Assembly (NCBI RefSeq): GCF_000337775.1
Contig: NZ_AOLQ01000055.1
Coordinates: 1-64,000 of the forward strand
Source of the DNA: Haloarcula vallismortis ATCC 29715
GTDB taxonomy: Archaea > Halobacteriota > Halobacteria > Halobacteriales > Haloarculaceae
Length of the DNA stretch: 64,000 nucleotides
Direction of reading: 5' to 3'
The position numbers and the translations under genes are program-made. Below the pieces are notes generated by a model. It was not told the DNA's origin. It did no database searches and saw only the letters and a program-made list of their open reading frames with translations. Shown piece by piece: positions 54,554 through 63,704 of the stretch. Positions within the stretch are counted from its first letter, which is position 1, and every line of letters starts with the position of its first letter.

Positions 54554-56605
54554 TCAGTCGTCGTCAGCAGCCTCGCCCCTGCTTTCCGGCGTCTCGTCGT
54601 CGAACTCATCGCGTGAAGGGACGGTGTGGCCTTCGTTGATAACGTGCTCGGGCGGTACGTCAAGGGCTTCCGACTGGCCGAAGAAGTTGTCAGGGGTTAG
54701 CTTGAGATTGGCCATCTGTACCGGCAACACCGGCCAGTCCTCCGGTCGCGTAACGTGGTTTTTCCCGAGCGTGTACCAGACGACGAGGTCTTCATCGGTG
54801 AGGTCGCGGTCCGCCTCGGTCCAGACCGGGAGCCCCGCGGGGCCTTCAGCCTGATTCGGGTAGTCGCCGGCGGGGAACATCTCGTTCTCGTCGTGTGGGG
54901 TAACCCAGAGATGGTTCTTGACGAAGCCGGAGCGCCGAATGACGCTACTGTCGTCCTGCTGGGCGGCTTTGACGTTCTCGTGGGGTTCGATACGGTACCC
55001 GACCTCGTTGTCCAGGCGGTTCGTCTCGGTTGGGTTCGTGACTTTCCAGTAGCGCCCGTCGAGCGGGTTGATAAGCCGCTGTGCCTCCTGTTCACTCTCT
55101 AACTGACGCTCTTCCGCGTAGAAGGCGTTGCCACCCGGGTTGGGTGTTTCCGCCGATGGGTCCGCGTGCGGACTGAAACCTTGCGGCCCACTCGGCACCG
55201 TCTGGTTCTCGACTTCGTAGACGTTGTTCTCGGTCCCGTCGATGTCGAAGTCCAGTCGGAAATTGAAGAAGTGCTGGTGAATTGGGGCTTTCAGCTGAGG
55301 TGCGACTAGCTCAGAATAGCCTTTGACGTCCTTGTTTTTCGGTGCCGCGGAGACGTTATCGATGCCAGTCAGGCGTACCTGCACCTGCACGGAGCCGTCC
55401 TGATAGAAGTACCAGTAGAAGCCGTAGTCGTAGTTGCCGACAGCGGCGATGAACGAGACGACAAGGCGACGGTTACGGCGGGATTCGGCGCTCTCGGTGC
55501 GCCAGTCGGAACGTTCCCACAGCAAACCGTAGTCTTCTTCGTGCATACAGATAGCGTTGGGGAGGACATTGACAGCACCGTCCATCGTGTTCATCACCGC
55601 ATCGAAGTAATGCATATAGCCCAGACAGTCACACCGCTTCTCCAGGGACTTCGCCATCCGGCCGATGTTGTACTCGCCGGCGTCCATGGCGTTTTTGAAC
55701 CGGTCGTTCTGATCAGGCGTCCCGTATGGGACGGACATTTCAGCAAGCGATGCCCGGTGCAGAATCTTGCGGAACTCCCCGTCATCGTTGTAGCCGACGT
55801 TGTGCAAGACGAGCCCCTCACGCTGGGTCCACCCGACCCGGAACTCCCAGTTTTGCCACTCGACCCTGTGACCGGACACGTCGAACGACGGCCCGTCCGG
55901 CTGCACAACGTCGTACGGTTTCAGGTCGTCCCGCAGGTCAATGTCCGCCTCGCGATATGCCATCTCCTCGGGTGGCAGCGGGTGGTCTTCATCCGGCGGC
56001 CCGTTATCCACGACCTCGACGACAGACATCTCGTCTAAGTCGACGTAGACGTGCAGGCCGGTAACTGGCTTGGCGTAGCCCTCGTCGCCGTCATCCGCAC
56101 TCGGTCGTACGTACGTCAGACCGTGAGCAAGCCGACGGTCGCGGTCGATGTGTTCGGGAATGAAGTCGTACCCGACCGACCACGGGTCAACCATGGCTCG
56201 CTCGGTGTCCACAACACCCCGGTCCTCGAGAGCGGCCTGCCACTCCTCGTGTGCTTTCACCGTCTGTTCACACTCGATGAACTCCTCGATAGCGATGGAG
56301 GGCTGTGCGCCTTCGATGTGCTCGACCGAACTGATCTCCTCAGCTTCGAGCGAAACGGTTGCTTCGTACGTCTTCCGCTCTGGGCTGTCGCGGATGACCG
56401 CGAAGGCCTGCCGTTCGATCTCCCGCCCATGTTCCTCGTGGGCAGTGATGGCGTCTTTCGACGGTTCATCGAGTTCGATTTTGACGATGCGTGCGCCATC
56501 AGTGAACTCACTCGTACTGGTCAGGAGGTCACCTGCGAGTTCAATCTCGTCCGGAGTGAGCGGGTCGAGTGGGTGACCGACCTGTTCTTTGGGTTCGGTT
56601 GCCAT
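54554..56605 (-). CDS. Copper-containing primary amine oxidase
   Basis: A 683-residue copper amine oxidase. Tyr392 in VGNYDYGFYW is the tyrosine converted to the topaquinone cofactor, and Asp308 in MDAGEYNIG is the catalytic base; both lie exactly 10 residues beyond their equivalents in Arthrobacter phenylethylamine oxidase (382 and 298). Copper ligands are HQH in IHQHFFNFRLD and a later His in VTPHDENEMFP. It has no signal peptide, so it is cytoplasmic. It converts primary amines to aldehyde, ammonia and hydrogen peroxide. Similarity to the phenylethylamine enzymes and the nearby paaK support an aromatic amine. Confidence 0.93.
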   Translation of the reverse strand: MATEPKEQVGHPLDPLTPDEIELAGDLLTSTSEFTDGARIVKIELDEPSKDAITAHEEHGREIERQAFAVIRDSPERKTYEATVSLEAEEISSVEHIEGAQPSIAIEEFIECEQTVKAHEEWQAALEDRGVVDTERAMVDPWSVGYDFIPEHIDRDRRLAHGLTYVRPSADDGDEGYAKPVTGLHVYVDLDEMSVVEVVDNGPPDEDHPLPPEEMAYREADIDLRDDLKPYDVVQPDGPSFDVSGHRVEWQNWEFRVGWTQREGLVLHNVGYNDDGEFRKILHRASLAEMSVPYGTPDQNDRFKNAMDAGEYNIGRMAKSLEKRCDCLGYMHYFDAVMNTMDGAVNVLPNAICMHEEDYGLLWERSDWRTESAESRRNRRLVVSFIAAVGNYDYGFYWYFYQDGSVQVQVRLTGIDNVSAAPKNKDVKGYSELVAPQLKAPIHQHFFNFRLDFDIDGTENNVYEVENQTVPSGPQGFSPHADPSAETPNPGGNAFYAEERQLESEQEAQRLINPLDGRYWKVTNPTETNRLDNEVGYRIEPHENVKAAQQDDSSVIRRSGFVKNHLWVTPHDENEMFPAGDYPNQAEGPAGLPVWTEADRDLTDEDLVVWYTLGKNHVTRPEDWPVLPVQMANLKLTPDNFFGQSEALDVPPEHVINEGHTVPSRDEFDDETPESRGEAADDD

Positions 56606-56645
56606 GCCTGTGATTATCTGTGTAACAGAATTATTAGTATTTTAC

Positions 56646-56654
56646 TATTTATAC
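56646..56654 (-). promoter_or_regulatory. TATA box of copper amine oxidase gene
   Basis: On the minus strand the sequence reads GTATAAATA, centred 45 bases upstream of the start at 56605, giving a leader of about 18 bases. Confidence 0.45.
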
Positions 56655-56707
56655 ACAGGTTACACTATGAGGGGTGAGAGTGCTACAGAGGCGAGAACGG
56701 GACTGTC

Positions 56708-57034
56708 TCAGTCGGCTCTCTCGTCTAACTGGACCGTCTCCTCGACAATAAGCCGGGGACCGGCCTCCAGATCGATGAACTCAGCCGCGTCGGCCTGCAC
56801 CCGCTCGGCGAGGTCGGAATCGAACGCCTCGCTGAGTGCGTCCATGTCCTCGAAATAGAGTTCGAGCACGCCGTCGTAGGCCGCTCGCTCCGGGTCTGTC
56901 GGCACAGATGTCACGTAGCGTTGCAGTCCCGGCAGATCCTTCGCCAGCTCCGAGTGGTCGCCTTGCCATCGGTCGGCGAACTCCTCGTGAGTGTAGCCAT
57001 CTCTCCGGACGAGCAAATCGACGATTTTTGTCAT
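56708..57034 (-). CDS. EthD-domain protein
   Basis: A 108-residue single EthD (dimeric alpha/beta barrel) domain, beginning TKIVDLLVRRDGYTHEEFADRW and with the motif ELYFEDMDAL. It is a distant relative of the double EthD protein at 28948. I start at ATG 57034, which opens the first strand; the longer frame to 57091 is not family-like. It lies between the amine oxidase and an IclR gene, so it is probably part of the same catabolic unit. Confidence 0.83.
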   Translation of the reverse strand: MTKIVDLLVRRDGYTHEEFADRWQGDHSELAKDLPGLQRYVTSVPTDPERAAYDGVLELYFEDMDALSEAFDSDLAERVQADAAEFIDLEAGPRLIVEETVQLDERAD

Positions 57035-57146
57035 GCGTACACCACGTCGACTCGGAGTGGCTTTTAGCTGCCGGTCTGACAGGGCCGCCACTGATTCAAG
57101 CTACTCGAACAAAACACTTGTAAGCCGATTAGTCATGTGTGTACGT

Positions 57147-57917
57147 ATGGCAATCCCGCCCGCTGTCAACAGGCCGGTCGGAACAATCGAGAGAGCAATC
57201 GAGATCATGGAGTATCTCAAAGCGCACGACACGGCCACGGTGTCTGAAATGACAGCCCACCTCGACTGTGCGAAGAGTACAACGCACAGATATATGAAGA
57301 CACTCGCGGCCAATAGCCTCCTCGTCGAGGACGACAACGAGTATCAGCTCGGGATCCGCTTTCTGGACTACGGCGAAGTGGCGCGGAACAAGTACCGGCT
57401 CTACGACGAGGCGAAGCCGAGAGTCGACGAACTTGCAGAGGAGACTGAGGAGAAAATCTGGTGTGCAGTTGAAGAGCACGGCCGCAGCGTCCACATCTAC
57501 GGCGCGCAGGGCAAACACTCGGTACAGACGTACGCCCGGGTCGGCCACCGGAACTATCTCCACCAGCACGCCGCAGGGAAGGCGATACTCGCACACCTTC
57601 CGGATAGCCAGATCACAGAAACAATCGACAGACATGGCCTGCCCGGCCGGACGCCACAGACCATTACCGACAGGGACGAGCTCTGGGAGGAAATCGAGGC
57701 GATACGTGACCGCGGCTACGCGTTCAACTTTCAGGAGTCTGTGGAGGGACTGCACGCGGTCGGTGCGCCGATTACGGACGAAAACGATACTGCCATCGGG
57801 GCGATCAGCGTCTCCGGCCCGGCAAGCCGACTTGAGGGCACGATTCTCCGGGACGAACTGCCGACGCTGCTACTGGGCGTCGTCAACGAGATCGGGATAA
57901 ACATGGCCCATCCGTAA
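57147..57917 (+). CDS. IclR family transcriptional regulator
   Basis: A 256-residue IclR protein: N-terminal HTH (about 15-75; TVSEMTAHLDCAKSTTHRYMKTL) and effector domain (about 85-250; AAGKAILAHLPDSQ, AVGAPITDENDTAIGAISVSGP). The ATG at 57147 fits the family; the frame from 57033 runs through the promoter. It is closest in form to the regulator at 45101. Both probably respond to intermediates of the aromatic amine/acyl-CoA pathway. Confidence 0.9.
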   Translation: MAIPPAVNRPVGTIERAIEIMEYLKAHDTATVSEMTAHLDCAKSTTHRYMKTLAANSLLVEDDNEYQLGIRFLDYGEVARNKYRLYDEAKPRVDELAEETEEKIWCAVEEHGRSVHIYGAQGKHSVQTYARVGHRNYLHQHAAGKAILAHLPDSQITETIDRHGLPGRTPQTITDRDELWEEIEAIRDRGYAFNFQESVEGLHAVGAPITDENDTAIGAISVSGPASRLEGTILRDELPTLLLGVVNEIGINMAHP

Positions 57918-58022
57918 GGCCGGCGGCGCGGTTCTAGCGGAGCAACGGGACGTTTTCGAGCTGTGTTTCGCTGGGCATGGCCGCAACCGAGCGGGGTTCC
58001 CCGTTCCGGGGACAAGGCACGC

Positions 58023-58835
58023 TCACTCGCTGGCCCACTTCGGCTCTCTGTCTTCGAGGAACGCGTCGATTCCTTCGTCCTTGTCGCCAGTTGCGAACAG
58101 CTGTGCGAACAGTTCAGCCTCGTACTCGATGCCGGCTTCGAGGTCCATGCGGGAACTGGCACGGACGGCTTTCTTTGCGAGTTCGAGTGCTGCGGGACTT
58201 TTCTCGGCAATCGACGACGCTATGTCGTAGACCCGCTCGTCGAAGGAGTCGTCGTCGTGGACCTCGTCGACGAGGCCGATGTCGGCGGCCTCCGTCGCGT
58301 CGATGAGTTCGCCGGTGAGTATCAGCCGCATCGCGTGGCCTTCCCCGACCAGACGCGGCAATCGCTGTGTGCCGCCACCGCCGGGCATGATGCCGAGGTT
58401 GATCTCCGGCTGGCCGAACTTCGCGTCCGTGTGCGCGATCCGGATGTCGGCCGCCTGAATCAGCTCACAGCCGCCGCCGAGTGCGTGCCCGTTGATGCGA
58501 GCGATGACCGGCATCGGACACTCGTCGACGTGTTCGTAGACCCGGGGCCGCTTACTCGCCTCCCGTTGCTCCAGCATATCCCGCTCGCGGAGTTCTGTCA
58601 CGTCCGCACCGGCAACGAATGCGCCGGTGTCTGCCGCGCCAGTCAACACGACAGCACGGACGCCACTGTCTGGGATTGCGTCGAAGACCTGTTTGAACTC
58701 CGACCGCAACTGGCTGTTGAGCGCGTTTCGGGCCTCCGGCCGGTGCAACTCGACAGTGGCGACGTTCTCGACGCGGTCGCCGACGCTCACCGAAACCGTT
58801 TCACAGTCCGCCGCGGCGTCGGCGAGGTCCGTCAT
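58023..58835 (-). CDS. Enoyl-CoA hydratase/isomerase (crotonase) family
   Basis: A 270-residue crotonase-fold protein. The oxyanion-hole glycine blocks are GAFVAGADVTEL and INGHALGGGCELIQAADIRIA, and the catalytic acidic residues are suggested by the NLGIMPGGGGTQRLPRLVG segment. It adds water across 2-enoyl-CoA or carries out a related step. Its start overlaps the stop of the 3-hydroxyacyl-CoA dehydrogenase gene by four bases, so they form one unit. Confidence 0.92.
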   Translation of the reverse strand: MTDLADAAADCETVSVSVGDRVENVATVELHRPEARNALNSQLRSEFKQVFDAIPDSGVRAVVLTGAADTGAFVAGADVTELRERDMLEQREASKRPRVYEHVDECPMPVIARINGHALGGGCELIQAADIRIAHTDAKFGQPEINLGIMPGGGGTQRLPRLVGEGHAMRLILTGELIDATEAADIGLVDEVHDDDSFDERVYDIASSIAEKSPAALELAKKAVRASSRMDLEAGIEYEAELFAQLFATGDKDEGIDAFLEDREPKWASE

Positions 58836-59719
58836 GCGTCCCCCCAGTCGCCGCTGGTGCCGACGATGTCGCCATCCTCCCAGACGTAGAACCCCTCGCC
58901 GGATTTCCTGCCGAGTTTGCCCGCACGGACCTTCCGTTTCAGAATCTGTGGCGGGCGGAACCGTTCACCGAGTTCCGCACGCAGGTATTCGAGGATGTCG
59001 AGTCGGACGTCGAGACCGACGACGTCGCCGAGTTCGATCGGTCCCATCGGGTGATTGTAGCCGAGTTCCATGGCGGTATCGATGTCCCCCGGTGTTGCAA
59101 CGCCCTCCTGTACCATCCGCATCGCTTCGACGCCCAGCGAGACACCGAGCCGGGAGGAGGCAAAGCCCGGTGCATCAGCCACCTCCACCGGTGTCTTATC
59201 GATCCCGTGCACGAACTCCCGAGCACGCGAGACCGTCTCGGTACTCGTCTGTTCCGCGACGACGATCTCGACGAGTGCCATGATGTGTACCGGATTGAAG
59301 AAGTGGAGGCCGATAGCTCGTTCCGGGTAGTCAAGAGCGCTCGCTATCTCAGTCAGTGACAGCGAGGAGGTGTTTGAAGCGATCAGCGTCGCCGGGTCGA
59401 CGTGGGATTCGACCTCGGTGAGCGTCTCGTGTTTGATCTCCATGTCCTCGGGGACTGCTTCCAGAACAAGATCTGCCCCGGTCACGGCCTCCTCCAGCGA
59501 CGTTGTTCCAGTGAGGCGGTTTAGCGTTGCCTCGGCCGTGGACTCACTCACTTTCTCCCGGGCGATACCCTCTTGCAGATTCGACTCAATGGCGGCCAGG
59601 CCGTCATCGACGATATCCGCCTCAATATCGCGGAGAGAGACGTCGTGACCGGCCATTGCCGACACTTGAGCGATACCGTGGCCCATGGTACCGGCGCCTA
59701 GAATGGCTACGTGCATCAT
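58832..59719 (-). CDS. 3-hydroxyacyl-CoA dehydrogenase
   Basis: A 295-residue NAD-dependent dehydrogenase. The Rossmann motif is ILGAGTMGHGIAQV, the catalytic dyad is His in GLHFFNPVHIMALVEIV with the downstream Glu, and the C-terminal dimer domain (about 190-290) contains AMELGYNHPMGPIELGDVVGLD. It oxidises 3-hydroxyacyl-CoA to 3-ketoacyl-CoA, such as 3-hydroxybutyryl- or 3-hydroxyadipyl-CoA. It is a separate protein and not fused to a hydratase. ATG 59716 is an alternative start. Confidence 0.93.
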   Translation of the reverse strand: MMHVAILGAGTMGHGIAQVSAMAGHDVSLRDIEADIVDDGLAAIESNLQEGIAREKVSESTAEATLNRLTGTTSLEEAVTGADLVLEAVPEDMEIKHETLTEVESHVDPATLIASNTSSLSLTEIASALDYPERAIGLHFFNPVHIMALVEIVVAEQTSTETVSRAREFVHGIDKTPVEVADAPGFASSRLGVSLGVEAMRMVQEGVATPGDIDTAMELGYNHPMGPIELGDVVGLDVRLDILEYLRAELGERFRPPQILKRKVRAGKLGRKSGEGFYVWEDGDIVGTSGDWGDA

Positions 59720-59775
59720 TTCTCAGCACAGTAGCAAAGGATAAAAACGTTGCTTGCATCTCACCCCAGCGTGAC

Positions 59776-59790
59776 CTGTATTTATTACAG
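59776..59790. promoter_or_regulatory. Palindrome overlapping thiolase TATA box
   Basis: CTGTA-TTTAT-TACAG is a perfect 5-bp inverted repeat over a TATA-like centre in the 95-base divergent gap between the dehydrogenase and thiolase genes. A dimeric regulator such as one of the nearby IclR proteins could bind and block or drive both promoters. Confidence 0.35.
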
Positions 59791-59814
59791 CGGCCACGAT
59801 AGGAGTCGGTGAGG

Positions 59815-60957
59815 ATGACTGCTTCCGACTCGCAAGCCGTTGTTGTCGACGCCGTACGGACGCCACAGGTGCCGAAGGATGGCGCACTGGCCGGGACACA
59901 TCCCGAAGACCTCGTCACCACGGTGCTTGCTGCACTCGGTGACCGGACCGGTGTCCCGGCCACCGAGTGGGACGACTTCCGACTCGGGTGTGCAAACCAA
60001 GAGGCAGCGCAGGGCCGAAACCTCGCCCGGCAGTCGATACTCGCCGGCGGGTTCCCTGAAACGGTGCCCGGAGCGACAACAACCCGATTGTGTGGGTCGT
60101 CGCTGACAACACTTGTTGACGCCGCTCGCGCCATCGAGACGGGTGACGGTGAAGTGTATCCGGTCGCCGGCGTCGAGCACATGAGTACCGTCCCCTTCTC
60201 GGACTGGCTCCATCCGGCTATCGAACAGCGGTACGACCCCGACAGGCTGCCGATGGGACAGACGGCCGAAACCATCGCCCGTAACCACGATATCAGCCGT
60301 AAAGCCCAGGATGAGTTCGCGGTGCGGTCACACGAGCGTGCGGTCACGGCGATGGAAGACGGCCGGTTCGACGCAGAGACCGTGCCAGTCCACGCCGACG
60401 AGACAGCGGTCGAGAGCGACAAAACACCGCGAGCAGACACGTCAGCCGAGCAGTTGAGCGAACTCCCGACGGTGTTCCGCGACGACGAGGCAGCGACGGT
60501 CACGCCGGGGAACGCATCACCGCTGACCGACGGCGCGGCCGGGATGCTCGTCACCTCGGCAGCGTACGCAGACCAGCACGGTCTAGACATTCTTGGGCGG
60601 GTCAAGACGCGCGCTGTCGCCGGTGTCGATCCGCTGGTCATGGGTCGGGGACCGATCCCGGCGACGCGTACCGCGCTAGACGACGCCGGCCTGACAATCG
60701 GTGATATCGACCTCGTGGAGCTCAACGAGGCCTTTGCCGCGCAGAGCCTTCACTGTAAGCGCGAGCTGAAGATTCCAGACAGCCGGCTCAACGTCAACGG
60801 TGGGGCCATCGCGCTCGGCCATCCCCTTGGCTGTTCGGGGGCACGAATCACGACAACGTTACTCCACGAGATGCAGCGGCAGGACGCGACGCATGGTCTG
60901 GCGACGATGTGTGTTGGCTTCGGTCAGGGCGTCGCGGTTGTGTTCGAGCGTCTCTGA
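59815..60957 (+). CDS. Acetyl-CoA C-acyltransferase (thiolase)
   Basis: A 380-residue thiolase with the nucleophile Cys93 in [15 protein letters not shown], the His of [16 protein letters not shown] and the second Cys in [14 protein letters not shown]. These three active-site elements are those of degradative thiolases, cleaving 3-ketoacyl-CoA to acetyl-CoA and a shortened acyl-CoA. It diverges from the dehydrogenase/hydratase operon and completes a beta-oxidation-type set. Start at 59815 gives a normal N-terminus ([12 protein letters not shown]). Confidence 0.93.
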   Translation: MTASDSQAVVVDAVRTPQVPKDGALAGTHPEDLVTTVLAALGDRTGVPATEWDDFRLGCANQEAAQGRNLARQSILAGGFPETVPGATTTRLCGSSLTTLVDAARAIETGDGEVYPVAGVEHMSTVPFSDWLHPAIEQRYDPDRLPMGQTAETIARNHDISRKAQDEFAVRSHERAVTAMEDGRFDAETVPVHADETAVESDKTPRADTSAEQLSELPTVFRDDEAATVTPGNASPLTDGAAGMLVTSAAYADQHGLDILGRVKTRAVAGVDPLVMGRGPIPATRTALDDAGLTIGDIDLVELNEAFAAQSLHCKRELKIPDSRLNVNGGAIALGHPLGCSGARITTTLLHEMQRQDATHGLATMCVGFGQGVAVVFERL

Positions 60958-60966
60958 TCGTGGCGG

Positions 60967-62403
60967 CTACCGGCGCTGGCTGGCGACCTGCGCTTTGAAG
61001 CCGTATCTGATGACCCCCTCCTGCGTGTAGATGCGCCGCGTCGTCAGCACGACAGGTGTGTCGATGGTGACCTCGTCGGTTGTATCGAGCACCTGTGCGG
61101 GGACGCTCACGGTCTGCTCGCCAGATGGGCCATCAAGCGCGACGATAGCGCTATCGAACTCGCCGCTGCTGGACTGCTGCGCGACGAACTCCGGCGGTGC
61201 ACCGCCCTGTTCGATCGTCGTTACTGCCGCAACTGTCCCTGTCCCGGGCAGTTCGACAGCCTCGAAATCACCGGTGCGCTCGTGACAGTCGTTGCAGGCC
61301 CCGGTCGGCGGGAAATTCAACGCGCCACAGGCAACACACCGGCCGGCGACGAGTCGGTGACGTTGCGGAATCGTCCGCTGCCAGGACGGGACACTGACGT
61401 ACGCTCCGCCACCCTCTGGTTCGTCGCGCGTAATCTCGCCACGCCGCCTGAGGTACTCGGCATAGGACAGCGAGACAGCACCATCAAGCGCAGTTTCGAC
61501 CGGAACAGGACCAGTGGCGACGAACAGCGTCGCACTTGCTCCGCTTCCGTACGCGGCGATCAACACACGCTCGGCGTCGTCCGCGAACGCTGTTGCCGCT
61601 CCAAGGAATGCACTTGCCGCGCCGGTATCCCCGAGCGTACTGACTGTGTCCGCGGCAGCGATGGTCTCTGCGTCGACCCCGAGTGCACCAGTCGCCCGAT
61701 AGGGGAGTTTTCCGTCCGGAGACTGAACTGCTGCCGCATCGAGGTCATCTATCGGCACGGCCAGTCGTTCCGCCGCACTGCCGAGCGTGGTGATAAACGC
61801 CTCACGGTCGTACTGCGTCACGCCAAGACCGGTCGTCCGGTCGTCCCCGCCCGTTCTGAACCGTGTTCCGGGGTACGCCTCCGTGTGTGACGCCCGGTCA
61901 ACGACGGCTCCGGGACCGTCATCATCGACAACGAGCGCAACACTCCCGGCACCGGCGGCGTGTTCGACCTCGCTGTCAGGATCGCCCCGCGGACAGTCGC
62001 TGACGATGACGAGACCGATGCCGTCTCCGAACGGGCCGCCGTCCATGGTTGCGTCCAGTGCTTGCGCCCCGGTGTGTGTGGAGCCGGTCATCGTCTGGGT
62101 CTTGGCATCATCAGGGACGTTGAGAATACTGCAGAGTCGCGCCGCAAGGTCCTCTTCCGCCATCGGCGGTGTCGTCGTCGCAAAGGCCAGGTGCGCGACA
62201 TCCGTGCCGGACGCGTCGGCCGCAGTTAGCGCACGACGGGCTGCTTCGACACCCATCGTGACCGCGTCCTCGTCGGCGTCGGGGACCGCCTTCGCATCGA
62301 TTCCCGCTGCATCGAATCGGCCCCAAGCAGCTTCGAACTCCGCGGCGTCGATCCGTAGGCGAGGCGCGTACGCACCGATGGCCGCGAGCCCCGACGCGGT
62401 CAT
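60967..62403 (-). CDS. HMG-CoA synthase-like protein fused to zinc-ribbon OB (DUF35) domain
   Basis: A 478-residue fusion. Residues about 1-330 have the HMG-CoA synthase/ketoacyl synthase III fold (GLAAIGAYAPRLRI; LAFATTTPP). Residues about 340-478 are a DUF35 domain: a rubredoxin-like zinc ribbon (CVACG ... CNDCHE) and an OB fold. The catalytic cysteine expected near residue 109-111 is missing: the segment reads MTGSTHTGAQAL. It may be a non-catalytic partner that binds acyl-CoA, because DUF35 proteins bridge thiolase and HMG-CoA synthase in archaea. It overlaps the next thiolase gene by four bases. Confidence 0.85.
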   Translation of the reverse strand: MTASGLAAIGAYAPRLRIDAAEFEAAWGRFDAAGIDAKAVPDADEDAVTMGVEAARRALTAADASGTDVAHLAFATTTPPMAEEDLAARLCSILNVPDDAKTQTMTGSTHTGAQALDATMDGGPFGDGIGLVIVSDCPRGDPDSEVEHAAGAGSVALVVDDDGPGAVVDRASHTEAYPGTRFRTGGDDRTTGLGVTQYDREAFITTLGSAAERLAVPIDDLDAAAVQSPDGKLPYRATGALGVDAETIAAADTVSTLGDTGAASAFLGAATAFADDAERVLIAAYGSGASATLFVATGPVPVETALDGAVSLSYAEYLRRRGEITRDEPEGGGAYVSVPSWQRTIPQRHRLVAGRCVACGALNFPPTGACNDCHERTGDFEAVELPGTGTVAAVTTIEQGGAPPEFVAQQSSSGEFDSAIVALDGPSGEQTVSVPAQVLDTTDEVTIDTPVVLTTRRIYTQEGVIRYGFKAQVASQRR

Positions 62404-63572
62404 CGTGCGGCCTCCCGTTCGAGGATATGAACAACGGCACTACCGCCGCTTCCCCCCACATTGTGAGTCAGCCCGTACTTCGGGGCCGCTAGCTGTCGGT
62501 CCGCGGCGCGACCGGTGAGCTGTTTGAACGCCTCGACAATCTGGCCGGCCCCAGTTGCGCCGATAGGGTGACCCTTCGATTTCAGTCCGCCGGAGAGATT
62601 GACCGGCATGGCTCCGTCAGCTTCGGTCGTTCCCTGTTCCAGCAACTGTGGGGCCTCGCCGCGGTCACAGAAGCCGAGGTCCTCGTAGGCAAGCAGTTCG
62701 GCAATCGTGAAGCAGTCGTGTACCTCAGCGAAGTCGAGGTCGTCTGGGACGACGCCAGCACGATCATAGGCCGTGGTTGCAGCGGCTTCCGATGCAGAGA
62801 CCGCGGTGTAGCTGTCTCGCTGGAAGAGCCCGACCCGGTCGCTGGCTGCGCCGACTCCGGCGACCCGAATTGGGTCGTCAGTGTACTGCTCAACGACATC
62901 CGCACTGGCGACGAGAGCAACGGCTGCGCCGTCGGAGGTTGGACAGCAGTGATAGAGGTTCAACGGGTCCGCGACAACGGGTGCGCTGGCGGCGTCTTCT
63001 AAGGAGCACTCAAAGCCCAGATGGGCCTTCGGATTTTTTGCGCCGTTCCGGTGGTTCTTGACCGCTACCATCGAGAGATGCTCCTCGCTTGCCTCGTATT
63101 CCCGTAGATACGCGCTTGCCATCTGTGCGTAGACGCCCGAAAACGTCGTCCCGGTCAGCCGTTCCCACTCTGTTTCGCCGGAGACGCCGAGCCAGTACTT
63201 CGTCACGTCGCTGCTCATGTCTGTCATGACTTCGACGCCGCCAGCCAGCGCCACGTCGGCCATCCCGCTTTTGACGGCCTGCACTGCCTGACGGACGGCG
63301 TAGCCAGACGCGGCACAGGCATTTTCGACGCGCACGCTGGGGATGCCGTGCAGTCCGGCGTGTTCGGTTGCTGCCGGTCCCGAGAGACCGAGTTGTCGAC
63401 CGCCCACACCGAGTGAGCCGACGACCGCCTCATCTATCGCATCCGTATCGATGCCGTGGTCGACACTGTCGACGGCTTCGCTGACTGCGTGGTCGAACAG
63501 TGATCTATAACTCTCTTCGGGCATCGAGCCAAACGGCGTTTGCCCGGCGCCGATGATATACGCGTCCCGCAT
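62400..63572 (-). CDS. SCP-x type thiolase
   Basis: A 390-residue thiolase-superfamily protein of the archaeal acetyl-CoA acetyltransferase/SCP-x group. Active-site elements are VENACAASGYAVRQAV (Cys), GHPIGATGAGQIVE (His) and THNVGGSGGSAVVHIL where degradative thiolases have a second Cys. Such thiolases work in a complex with DUF35 proteins. The stop overlaps the start of the HMG-CoA synthase-like/DUF35 gene, so the two products probably assemble. Start at 63572 opens the family MRDAYIIGAGQTPFG. Confidence 0.9.
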   Translation of the reverse strand: MRDAYIIGAGQTPFGSMPEESYRSLFDHAVSEAVDSVDHGIDTDAIDEAVVGSLGVGGRQLGLSGPAATEHAGLHGIPSVRVENACAASGYAVRQAVQAVKSGMADVALAGGVEVMTDMSSDVTKYWLGVSGETEWERLTGTTFSGVYAQMASAYLREYEASEEHLSMVAVKNHRNGAKNPKAHLGFECSLEDAASAPVVADPLNLYHCCPTSDGAAVALVASADVVEQYTDDPIRVAGVGAASDRVGLFQRDSYTAVSASEAAATTAYDRAGVVPDDLDFAEVHDCFTIAELLAYEDLGFCDRGEAPQLLEQGTTEADGAMPVNLSGGLKSKGHPIGATGAGQIVEAFKQLTGRAADRQLAAPKYGLTHNVGGSGGSAVVHILEREAAR

Positions 63573-63704
63573 ACATAGAACTCTGAAGGTACTGAAAAAT
63601 AGCTTTGCATCACTTGCCGATAGTCGCACAGCACGTACGCAACTGGCAGCGGAGTGACCAATCCCAAACCATTTTATCACTCTCATTCCATTCTATCATT
63701 GACG

